Source: Candidatus Omnitrophota bacterium (GTDB lineage: Bacteria; Omnitrophota; Gorgyraeia; Zapsychrales; Fredricksoniimonadaceae). Taken from it: DNA of 34,938 nucleotides. The position numbers and the translations under genes are program-made. The notes under the pieces are model-generated. The model was not told the origin of the DNA. It did no database searches and was given only the letters and a program-made list of their open reading frames with translations. The stretch covers positions 1 through 34,938 of the forward strand of contig CAIUQE010000045.1 of assembly GCA_903901225.1 (NCBI GenBank), read 5' to 3'. Of this stretch, positions 15,173 through 22,218 are shown piece after piece (positions within the stretch are counted from its first letter, which is position 1; each line of letters begins with the position of its first letter).

Positions 15173-16036
15173 ATGAAAAAACCAAAAGAAATACCACCGG
15201 CGCCCAACATCGCTGTATTTAGGGGTAAAGATATCCGTCGTGTTCTTTACAAGAATGAATGGTGGTTTGTGATCAATGATATTGTCACGGCTCTGACGGA
15301 TTCCACTGACCCGGCACAGTATTTTAAGAGACTCAAACAAAGGGATTCTGAGCTGTCGGATCTTATGGACAAAGGGGGGGTACAATTTGTACCACCCCTT
15401 ATGCTGGAGGTTGAGACGCCGGGGGGGAAACAGAAGATGTATTGCTGGGATACGTCAGGCATCTTTCGTCTGATCCAGTCTGTCCCGTCCCCCAAGGCTG
15501 AACCGTTCAAACGCTGGCTGGCCAAAGTGGGGTATGAACGCGTGCAGGAGATCGAGGATCCGGAATTGGCGATCAAACGGACGCGGCTTCTCTACAAACT
15601 TAAAGGCTACAGCGATGCCTGGATCGAAAAACGCATGCGCGGGATCGCTGTGCGTGAAGAGCTTACGCATGAATGGAATGACCGCGGCGCCAGCGTCGAG
15701 AAGGACTACGAGATCCTGACGGGGGAGATCTCGAAGGCGACTTTTGGTCTGACGCCTTCGGATTACAAGAAGCATAAAAGTCTCAAGCGTGAGAATTTGC
15801 GCGATCATATGGACGATCTTGAGCTCATTTTTACGATGCTGGGCGAGCGGGCTACGACCGAGATCCATCGTGAGGAAGATTCGCGGGGTGTCCCGAAGCT
15901 TAAAGCCGATGCCGCTGCCGGAGGCGCGATAGCCGGCAATGCGCGCAAGGCGCTCGAAAAAAGATTAAAGAGGCCTGTTGTTTCCAGGGGGAATTATTTG
16001 ACACTGACAGAGGCGCAAAAACGCCTGGAGCGTTGA
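15173..16036 (+). CDS. Bro-N / DinD-like protein inside the cas operon
   Basis: 287 aa. Residues about 10-120 form a Bro-N domain (NIAVFRGKDIRRVLYKNEWWFVINDIV ... FRLIQSVPSPKAEPFKRWLAKVGYE in outline), a DNA-binding fold of viral antirepressors. The rest matches the DinD-like family of DNA-damage-inducible proteins (IEKRMRGIAVREELTHEW, ISKATFGLTPSDYKKHKSLKRENLRDHM, AGNARKALEKRLKRPVVS). The gene lies between cas7 and cas4, 24 bp after cas7, and its TGA overlaps the cas4 ATG (TGATG at 16034-16038), so it is translated as part of the operon. No canonical type I-C operon has a gene here. It could regulate cas expression, respond to damage or phage, or be a passenger. A run of seven G plus a short palindrome lies in its coding sequence (15374-15393). 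Confidence 0.85.
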   Translation: MKKPKEIPPAPNIAVFRGKDIRRVLYKNEWWFVINDIVTALTDSTDPAQYFKRLKQRDSELSDLMDKGGVQFVPPLMLEVETPGGKQKMYCWDTSGIFRLIQSVPSPKAEPFKRWLAKVGYERVQEIEDPELAIKRTRLLYKLKGYSDAWIEKRMRGIAVREELTHEWNDRGASVEKDYEILTGEISKATFGLTPSDYKKHKSLKRENLRDHMDDLELIFTMLGERATTEIHREEDSRGVPKLKADAAAGGAIAGNARKALEKRLKRPVVSRGNYLTLTEAQKRLER

Positions 16037-16674
16037 TGTATTCGGAAGATGACCTTTTGCCTTTATCGGCGCTTCAGCATTTAGCGTATTGCCCGCGGCA
16101 GTGCGCGCTGATCCATGTTGAACAGGCATGGGCCGAGAACCGGTTTACGGCGGAGGGAAGGGTCATGCATGAAAAGGCGCATGATGCGGATGCTGTCGAG
16201 TGCCGTGAGGGAGTTCGCATCGAACGCGGGATGTCCCTGCGTTGCTTGCGGCTGGGTTTGATCGGCAAGGCGGATGTGGTCGAGTTTCATCGTTTGCCTG
16301 ACGGGAAAGGCTGGGTCATTTTTCCGGTAGAGTACAAGCGCGGCAAGCCCAAGGAGGATGATTGCGACAAGGTGCAGTTATGCGCGCAGGCGCTTTGCCT
16401 GGAGGAGATGCGGGGTGACGTTATACCCTGCGGCGCGATCTATTACGGCAAAATCCGTCGGCGTCTGGATGTCGCGTTTGATGATTCCCTGCGCCGTGAA
16501 GTTGAAGCAGCGGCGAAGCGCCTGCATGCGTTGATACGCTCGGGGGAAACGCCGTTACCGGTCTATTCGGAGAAATGTGAGGCGTGTTCGCTGGCGGGTT
16601 TGTGTCTGCCCAAGACGCTGGGAGAAAGCGGGGACGTGGCGTCCTATATGCGGGCGGGATTATCCAACATTTGA
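16036..16674 (+). CDS. cas4: CRISPR adaptation exonuclease Cas4
   Basis: 212 aa. It shows the Cas4 plan: LQHLAYCPRQCAL (first cluster Cys), a RecB-type nuclease core with GKADVVEF and PVEYKRGKPK (catalytic Asp and the E-x-K pair), QLCAQALCLEE, then the C-terminal cluster Cys in KCEACSLAGLCLP. Cas4 trims prespacers and selects PAM-proximal ends together with Cas1-Cas2. ATG 16036 overlaps the stop of the Bro-N gene; a TTG precedes it. Cas1 follows after 34 bp. Confidence 0.95.
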   Translation: MYSEDDLLPLSALQHLAYCPRQCALIHVEQAWAENRFTAEGRVMHEKAHDADAVECREGVRIERGMSLRCLRLGLIGKADVVEFHRLPDGKGWVIFPVEYKRGKPKEDDCDKVQLCAQALCLEEMRGDVIPCGAIYYGKIRRRLDVAFDDSLRREVEAAAKRLHALIRSGETPLPVYSEKCEACSLAGLCLPKTLGESGDVASYMRAGLSNI

Positions 16675-16708
16675 TGGGCCACTTGCGAACGGGAAAGGAG
16701 CGGCATTC

Positions 16709-17740
16709 TTGAAAAAACTCCTGAACACGCTTTTCGTTACGACCCAAGGCGCCTACTTGAACAAGGAAGGCGAGACGATAGTTGTATCCGTTGAAAGAGA
16801 GAAAAAGTTACAGGTTCCGATCCACACATTAAACGGGATCGTTTGTTTTGGCCAGACGACGATGAGCCCGCAGTTGATGGCATTTTGCGCCGAAAGCGGC
16901 GTGACCGTGACGTTCTTGAGCGAGTATGGGCGCTTTTGGGGGAGTGTGCGCGGAGCCGTCTGCGGGAATGTTCTTCTACGCCGGGAACAATACCGCCGGG
17001 CGGATGACGACAAGGCCAGCGTTGCGCTGGCGAAGGCGTTCCTCGCGGGTAAGTTCAATAACGGGCGTTCTGTCCTGAACCGCGCTGTGCGCGATCACGC
17101 GGATAAGATCGATGCCGGGTGTGTGGGCAAGGCCGCGGACCGTATGGGCTACGCGATCGGACAGCTGGATCGGGACTGGACGCTCGATGCCTTGCGCGGG
17201 CTGGAAGGCGATACGGCCCATGCTTACTTTGGCGTGTTTGACCATTTGATCGTCAGCCAGAAAAACAAGTTTGGTTTCGATGAGCGGAATCGACGGCCGC
17301 CGCTGGATAATGTGAATTGTTTGTTGTCCTTTCTGTACACGCTGTTGATGCATGACGTGCGTTCCGCTCTGGAGACGGTCGGACTTGATCCTTATGTCGG
17401 ATTTCTTCATCGTGATCGGCCGGGTCGTCCGGGGCTTGCGCTGGATATGATGGAGGAATTCCGGCATTTTCTTGCGGACCGGCTTGTTTTATCGCTGGTG
17501 AATCGCGAGCAGGTGAAGCCCGGCGGATTCAAGAGCTCCGCGAGCGGTGCGGTCTTGATGGATGATGATACGCGCAAGGCGGTGCTGGTCGCGTATCAGA
17601 AGCGCAAGCAGGAGGAAATCGAGCACCCTTTTCTTAAGGAAGTTGTGCCCGTAGGTCTTTTGTTTTATTTGCAGGCACTTTTGCTGGCGCGGCATTTGCG
17701 CGGGGATCTTGACGGGTATCCGGTTTTCTTGTGGAGGTAA
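16709..17740 (+). CDS. cas1: CRISPR integrase Cas1 (type I-C)
   Basis: 343 aa. It begins LKKLLNTLFVTTQGAYLNKE, matching the start of type I-C Cas1 proteins (usually MKKLLNTLYV). The start codon is TTG 16709, supported by AAAGGAG (16694-16700) 8 nt upstream; longer in-frame starts would run into cas4. The active-site region shows the conserved acidic and His residues (LRGLEGDTAHAYFG, VGLDPYVGFLHRDRPGRPGLALDMMEEFR in outline, and SLVNREQ). Cas1 with Cas2 inserts new spacers at the leader end of the array. Confidence 0.96.
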   Translation: MKKLLNTLFVTTQGAYLNKEGETIVVSVEREKKLQVPIHTLNGIVCFGQTTMSPQLMAFCAESGVTVTFLSEYGRFWGSVRGAVCGNVLLRREQYRRADDDKASVALAKAFLAGKFNNGRSVLNRAVRDHADKIDAGCVGKAADRMGYAIGQLDRDWTLDALRGLEGDTAHAYFGVFDHLIVSQKNKFGFDERNRRPPLDNVNCLLSFLYTLLMHDVRSALETVGLDPYVGFLHRDRPGRPGLALDMMEEFRHFLADRLVLSLVNREQVKPGGFKSSASGAVLMDDDTRKAVLVAYQKRKQEEIEHPFLKEVVPVGLLFYLQALLLARHLRGDLDGYPVFLWR

Positions 17741-17746
17741 TGGCCG

Positions 17747-18037
17747 ATGATGGTGCTGGTAAGTTATGATGTTATGACGTCGAGTGAAGGTGGGCAGAAG
17801 CGCTTGCGGCGTGTGGCCAAGGAGTGCAAGAATTATGGCCAGCGCGTGCAGTTTTCGGTGTTTGAATGCAATGTCGATCCGGCGGAGTGGACATTCCTTC
17901 GGGCGCGGTTGGCCGGGATTATTGAAGAGGATAAGGATAGTCTACGTTTTTATTTTCTCGGATCGAATTGGCAGCGGAGAGTGGAGCATGTCGGCGCTAA
18001 GGAGATCGTTGATCTGGAGGGCGCGTTGATCGTTTGA
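17747..18037 (+). CDS. cas2: CRISPR adaptation protein Cas2
   Basis: 96 aa, ferredoxin-like fold. The first strand MMVLVSYDV contains the conserved Asp, and YGQRVQFSVFECNVDPAEW and DSLRFYFLG are typical of the type I-C form. It bridges the Cas1 dimers in the integration complex. The start is 6 bp after the cas1 stop, with GGAGG at 17732-17736. It is the last gene of the operon, followed by a hairpin and the CRISPR leader. Confidence 0.95.
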   Translation: MMVLVSYDVMTSSEGGQKRLRRVAKECKNYGQRVQFSVFECNVDPAEWTFLRARLAGIIEEDKDSLRFYFLGSNWQRRVEHVGAKEIVDLEGALIV

Positions 18038-18047
18038 TGCACTGGAT

Positions 18048-18088
18048 GGCGAACCTTGAGGTCACATACTTTTGACCATAGGTTCGCC
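18048..18088. other. Two-tier hairpin at the start of the CRISPR leader
   Basis: GGCGAACCT (18048-18056) pairs with AGGTTCGCC (18080-18088), and inside it GGTCA (18060-18064) pairs with TGACC (18073-18077) around an 8-nt loop. It begins 11 bp after the cas2 stop. It has no T tract, so it is an unusual terminator if it is one; it may be an RNA processing signal or a protein-binding dyad between the cas operon and the array. Confidence 0.6.
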
Positions 18089-18223
18089 GTGATCGTTAGT
18101 TATTGCCAGCAATTGAGTTATGGTTGTCGCATGAGAGCAGGGTGTTTTTTGAGGGTTGATTCTGGTCAAGTTCGCTGAAAGATGATTGTAATGTTGCTTG
18201 GGACGGTAAGTTACAAAGCAACA
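18089..18223 (+). promoter_or_regulatory. CRISPR leader
   Basis: An AT-richer noncoding stretch lies between the cas2 hairpin and the first repeat, where leader and array promoter are expected. The array is oriented with its divergent repeats at the far end, which confirms this is the leader side. No clear promoter hexamers were identified. Confidence 0.65.
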
Positions 18224-19306
18224 GTCGCCCCTAGCGCAGGGGCGTGGATTGAAACTTGTCCTGTTTGTCATAGTCAACCCCATCAGATGTCGCCCCTAGC
18301 GCAGGGGCGTGGATTGAAACCTGTTACTTACTCGCCTTAACGATCTCCGCGATGTCGCCCCTAGCGCAGGGGCGTGGATTGAAACTTCCTTAGGCTCCGG
18401 CAGTGCTTCCGTGTTGCTGTCGCCCCTAGCGCAGGGGCGTGGATTGAAACAAGGAAAGCACGATCGAAAGCACCGTTACCGCGAGTCGCCCCTAGCGCAG
18501 GGGCGTGGATTGAAACTGAATGAGGCCGCATGGACAGGAAATAACACTATGTCGCCCCTAGCGCAGGGGCGTGGATTGAAACACAGCGAAATAACAAGCC
18601 TCATCCCCCACCTAAAAGGTCGCCCCTAGCGCAGGGGCGTGGATTGAAACTTGAGCATTTCGTTATTCTCTTTGACCATCCGGTGTCGCCCCTAGCGCAG
18701 GGGCGTGGATTGAAACGCTTTGAATTCGACCATCATATCCGCCTGGGCGTGTCGCCCCTAGCGCAGGGGCGTGGATTGAAACAATACCTGAAGGTTCGGC
18801 GCTGTGTAGTCTACGTCGCCCCTAGCGCAGGGGCGTGGATTGAAACCTGTTAACGTAAACATTAACAACGTCAATACAATTGTCGCCCCTAGCGCAGGGG
18901 CGTGGATTGAAACAAGATCATGATAACGGCGTTATCACTCTTGAACGTCGCCCCTAGCGCAGGGGCGTGGATTGAAACTGGCACGATCACGTTTTATGGC
19001 AAGGAAGCCGTGTCGCCCCTAGCGCAGGGGCGTGGATTGAAACTACAAGCGCCAGCACGTCACAGGCCACGGGGACGGTCGCCCCTAGCGCAGGGGCGTG
19101 GATTGAAACCCGTTGGTGGGGATCTTGGCCGTCAAAAGCGCGGGTCGCCCCTAGCGCAGGGGCGTGGATTGAAACATAAAAATGTTTTTGCCAATGGTTC
19201 TACCGACAGTCGCCCCTAGCGCAGGGACGTGGATTGAAACATGTTCGGCTGGTCAACCATGACAGGCAAGAAAAGTCGCCCCCCGCATGGGGGTGTGGAT
19301 TGAAAC
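18224..19306 (+). CRISPR. Type I-C CRISPR array, 17 repeats and 16 spacers
   Basis: The 32-bp repeat starts GTCGCCCCTAGCGCA and ends GGGGCGTGGATTGAAAC, with the stem GCCCC/GGGGC and the GTGGATTGAAAC 3' end typical of type I-C. Repeats begin at 18224, 18289, 18354, 18419, 18485, 18551, 18619, 18685, 18751, 18815, 18882, 18947, 19012, 19078, 19144, 19209 and 19275. Spacers are 32-36 bp, mostly 33-34, all different. Repeat 16 has a single change in the second stem arm (GGGACG). Repeat 17 is a different version, GTCGCCCCCCGCATG followed by GGGGTGTGGATTGAAAC, in which both stem arms have changed together. No spacer was seen to match the rest of this window by eye. Confidence 0.98.
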
Positions 19307-19340
19307 ACCAAGGAAAGACTCATCAAGACCGCGTTCATGG

Positions 19341-19372
19341 GTCGCTCTTGCGCGTAGCGGACCTTGCGTCCT
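19341..19372 (+). repeat. Possible decayed terminal repeat of the CRISPR array
   Basis: Exactly 34 bp after the last good repeat the sequence reads GTCGC and then diverges. The spacing equals one spacer, so this may be a degenerate 18th repeat. Only the first five bases clearly match. Confidence 0.3.
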
Positions 19373-19390
19373 ACCGTCCAGGCTATTATT

Positions 19391-19431
19391 GGGGCACATT
19401 ATTTCATCAAAATAGTGTGTCCCGTTTTTTT
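19391..19431 (+). terminator. Rho-independent terminator downstream of the CRISPR array
   Basis: GGG-G-CACA-T-TATTT pairs with AAATA-G-TGTG-T-CCC around a short loop and is followed by GTTTTTTT. It separates the array from the respiratory cluster. Confidence 0.8.
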
Positions 19432-19549
19432 GCGCGTATTTCCACAAACTCCATAAATAACTTTTGCAATCAACAGTCATTTGTGCGAGTATAAAAAAGC
19501 TTCGCGGGTGTGTTCTGTCCCAATAGATCATCAAAAAGGAGCCGTTGTG

Positions 19550-20659
19550 ATGAATCCTTTTCCCTTCGTTGATCCTATCCCTTTACCCGCGCCGGTGTGG
19601 CTGTTCAAGGCCCTGCACCTGTTGACCTTATCCCTTCATTTTGTCGCCATGCAGACATTCCTCGGCGGATTGTTCCTCGCGGTGCTGTTCCATGTCACGG
19701 GGGCGTCGAACGTCCTGCGCAAAGGGGCGGGGGCGGCCCTGGCGCGCCGCTTGCCGATCCTGATCACGTTCGTGATCAACCTTGGTGTCCCGCCGCTGTT
19801 GTTCACGCAGGTCCTTTACGGCCCCTTCCTCTATACCAGCAGTGAGCTGATCGGCCTGTACTGGTTCGCGGTGATTTTTCTTGTCATGGGTACGTACTGG
19901 CTTCTGTACAGGTTCGCCGATGCTTCCGACAAGGGCCGTTGTGCCTGGTGGATGGGCGCTTTGGCGTGGGTGATGGTCCTTTTCATTTCCAAGATCTATT
20001 CAACGAATATGACGCTGATGCTGCGCCCTGAGGTGTGGCCCGCGATGTATGCCGCTTCTCCCGGCGGCGCGCATTTTCCGCCGCATGACCCGACCTTCCT
20101 GCCGCGCTGGGCTTTCATGCTCACGGGCGCGTTCTGGGTGGCCGGGTTCTGGCTCATCTGGATCGCCGGACGCAAGACAACTGAACTTTCGCTCGGCCGT
20201 TATCTTGCCGGCTTCGGGGGCCGTCTGGCCGCGGTCATGATCGTGGCCCAGGTCGGCTTGTTCTACGCGGTCTTATCCGCCCAGCCCGCGGTGGTGCGGG
20301 ACGGTATTGCCGCGAGCTTATGGCTCAAGGGGGCTGCGGTGGCCTGGTGCGCGGGCGCGGTGCTGGTATTTGTTTTTTCGGCGTGGGCCGCGGCCACAAA
20401 AACCTGTTCTTACGCGGCCGGGTATATCGCGTTGCTCCTGGCGGTCGTCACGCTCGCGGCGTGGGCCATCCTGCGCGACGGGATCCGCGACCTGACGCTG
20501 GCGAGCAAAGGGTTTGACGTCTGGCAGCAGACCGTGGTGACCAATTGGAACGTGGTCGGCTGGTTCGTGCTCACCCTTGTCCTGGGGCTTGTGGCGCTGG
20601 GGTGGTTGCTTTACGTGATGATGCGGGCGAAGCCGGTGGCAGAAGGGGGGATGTCATGA
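19550..20659 (+). CDS. bd-oxidase-like polytopic membrane protein of a Rieske/cytochrome b cluster
   Basis: 369 aa with about nine membrane segments. The first helix holds His23 and His30 (ALHLLTLSLHFVAMQTFLGG), positioned like the N-terminal haem-ligand His of cytochrome bd subunit I. Other segments include LITFVINLGVPPLLFTQVLYG and YWFAVIFLVMGTYWLLY. It carries no CxxCH motif. It is not a classical CydA: it lacks the Q loop and is shorter. The start at 19550 follows AAAAAGGAG; an in-frame upstream extension to 19481 has no ribosome site. It overlaps the Rieske gene by an ATGA (20656-20659), so the two are cotranslated. I infer a haem-b membrane subunit of the complex encoded by this cluster. 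Confidence 0.7.
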   Translation: MNPFPFVDPIPLPAPVWLFKALHLLTLSLHFVAMQTFLGGLFLAVLFHVTGASNVLRKGAGAALARRLPILITFVINLGVPPLLFTQVLYGPFLYTSSELIGLYWFAVIFLVMGTYWLLYRFADASDKGRCAWWMGALAWVMVLFISKIYSTNMTLMLRPEVWPAMYAASPGGAHFPPHDPTFLPRWAFMLTGAFWVAGFWLIWIAGRKTTELSLGRYLAGFGGRLAAVMIVAQVGLFYAVLSAQPAVVRDGIAASLWLKGAAVAWCAGAVLVFVFSAWAAATKTCSYAAGYIALLLAVVTLAAWAILRDGIRDLTLASKGFDVWQQTVVTNWNVVGWFVLTLVLGLVALGWLLYVMMRAKPVAEGGMS

Positions 20660-21111
20660 GCGGATCGAATGAACCAGTTTCGCGGCGCGAGTTCCTGCGG
20701 ACCGCCGTTACGGCCGCCGGGGCGTGTTACGCCGCCGCGGTCGGGTATCCCGTGTTCCGTTATTTAACCTCGCCGGCCGAGCAGGCCATGTCCCTGGCGG
20801 CGGTGACCGAGGTGACGCTCCAGGACGCGCACACGCTGGCGGCGGGCAGTGTTCTGATGTTCAAGTTCGGGTCGCGCCCGGCGATGCTGATCCATCACAA
20901 GGACGACACCTGGGTCGCGCTTGACGCGGTGTGCACGCATTTGGGCTGCACGGTGCAGTACCAGCCCCAGCGCGATGTCATCCATTGCAATTGCCATGGC
21001 GGCGAATATGACGCCAGGACGGGAAAGAACATCAGCGGGCCGCCGCCGCGGCCGTTGCGTCCGTACGTGGTGAAGGTCGTCGACAACGGTGTGCTCGTTT
21101 CACGGGCGTGA
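20656..21111 (+). CDS. Rieske 2Fe-2S protein
   Basis: 151 aa. A twin-arginine signal (SRREFLRTAV, Arg10-Arg11) and a hydrophobic segment (about 15-36) act as an uncleaved anchor. The cluster-binding motifs are CTHLGC (Cys93, His95, Cys98) and CNCHGG (Cys111, Cys113, His114). Cys93, His95, Cys111 and His114 hold the 2Fe-2S centre; Cys98 and Cys113 form the usual disulfide. The protein takes one electron from quinol at the Qo site of cytochrome b and passes it to a c-type haem. It is coupled to the preceding membrane protein by ATGA, and the cytochrome b gene follows after 13 bp. Confidence 0.95.
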   Translation: MSGSNEPVSRREFLRTAVTAAGACYAAAVGYPVFRYLTSPAEQAMSLAAVTEVTLQDAHTLAAGSVLMFKFGSRPAMLIHHKDDTWVALDAVCTHLGCTVQYQPQRDVIHCNCHGGEYDARTGKNISGPPPRPLRPYVVKVVDNGVLVSRA

Positions 21112-21124
21112 CCAGGAGGCATTC

Positions 21125-22204
21125 ATGAAGATCCGGATGGATTCATTGTGGGCGTGGCTCGACGCGCGGCTTGGCCTGGCGGAGATCATCGCCGCCGCGA
21201 AGCACAAGACCGTGCCGCAGCACGCCGGGTCGTTCTGGTATTACTGGGGCGGCATCGCGCTGTTCCTTTTTATGGTGCAGGTGCTGACGGGGATGCTCCT
21301 CTTGATCTATTATCGTCCCGGGCCCGACGCTTTCGATTCGGTGCGCCAGCTCACCTACGAGATCAATTTCGGCTGGCTGATCCGTTCGGTGCACGCCTGG
21401 GCGGCGAACCTGATGATGGTGGCTGTCTGCGTGCACATGTTCTCGGTGTTTTTCATGAAAGCCTACCGTTCTCCGCGCGAATTCGGCTGGTGGAGCGGGA
21501 TGATCCTGCTCATGATCGCGGCGGTGTTCGGTTTCAGCGGCTATCTTCTGCCCATGAACGAGCTTTCGTATTTCGCGACCAAGGTCGGCCTCGAGATCCC
21601 CACGGGCATGCCGCTCATCGGCCCTCTGATCGGCGACATCGTGCGCGCCGGCCCGGAGGTTTCCGAGTTCACGCTCCAGCGGTTCTTCGCCCTGCATGTG
21701 GCGGTCCTGCCCGCGCTCTTCGTGCCTCTTTTGGGATTTCATTTGTGGCTCGTTCATAAGCACGGCAATGCCCTTCCTCCGTCGGAAGAGGCGCGCCCCG
21801 CGGCCGAGCGCCGCAGCATCCCGTTCTTCCCGAATTTTTTCATGAAAGACCTGGTGGTCTGGCTCATCGTGGTGAACGTGCTGGCCCTGCTGGCCGCAGT
21901 TTTCCCGTGGGACCTGGGGGTGCAGGCGGACGCGCTCAAGCCGGCGCCCGCGGGCATCCATCCCGAATGGTATTTCATGGTGCCTTTTCAGATACTGAAA
22001 GTGTTCGGGGGATTGTTCCCGGGCGATCTGGGCGAAGCGCTGGGTGTGGGGATATTTTCACTGGGCATGGTGCTGTGGATGCTGGTGCCCCTGTATGACC
22101 CTGACAGCCGCAGCGGGCAACGGGCGCGCTGGGCAACGTATTTCGGACTTCTGGTCCTGGCCGCGTTCGCTGGGTTGACTATTTGGGGCTACGCGGCGCT
22201 ATAA
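21125..22204 (+). CDS. Cytochrome b (b6f-like, fused b/subunit IV)
   Basis: 359 aa. The four haem ligands are His90, His104, His191 and His206. The pairs are separated by 13 and 14 residues, the 13/14 spacing of the b6f type rather than the 13/13 of bc1. The Qo motif PEWY is at 280-283. N-terminal (four-helix) and C-terminal (subunit IV-like) halves are in one chain, as in bc1 and in many Rieske/b complexes of anaerobes. The start at 21125 has AGGAGG 5 nt upstream. It works with the Rieske protein to split quinol electrons between a high-potential chain and the low-potential b haems. Confidence 0.95.
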   Translation: MKIRMDSLWAWLDARLGLAEIIAAAKHKTVPQHAGSFWYYWGGIALFLFMVQVLTGMLLLIYYRPGPDAFDSVRQLTYEINFGWLIRSVHAWAANLMMVAVCVHMFSVFFMKAYRSPREFGWWSGMILLMIAAVFGFSGYLLPMNELSYFATKVGLEIPTGMPLIGPLIGDIVRAGPEVSEFTLQRFFALHVAVLPALFVPLLGFHLWLVHKHGNALPPSEEARPAAERRSIPFFPNFFMKDLVVWLIVVNVLALLAAVFPWDLGVQADALKPAPAGIHPEWYFMVPFQILKVFGGLFPGDLGEALGVGIFSLGMVLWMLVPLYDPDSRSGQRARWATYFGLLVLAAFAGLTIWGYAAL

Positions 22205-22218
22205 AGGAGAACAGTGAC

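Noticed and set aside
18411..19219. Open frames across the CRISPR array with repeated SPLAQGRGLK peptides
   Set aside because: These are translations of the repeat itself, with no ribosome site.
19450..19495. TTGCAA and TATAAA upstream of the respiratory cluster as a promoter
   Set aside because: The spacing is 20 bp, too long for a normal sigma-70 promoter; only the -10-like hexamer is acceptable.
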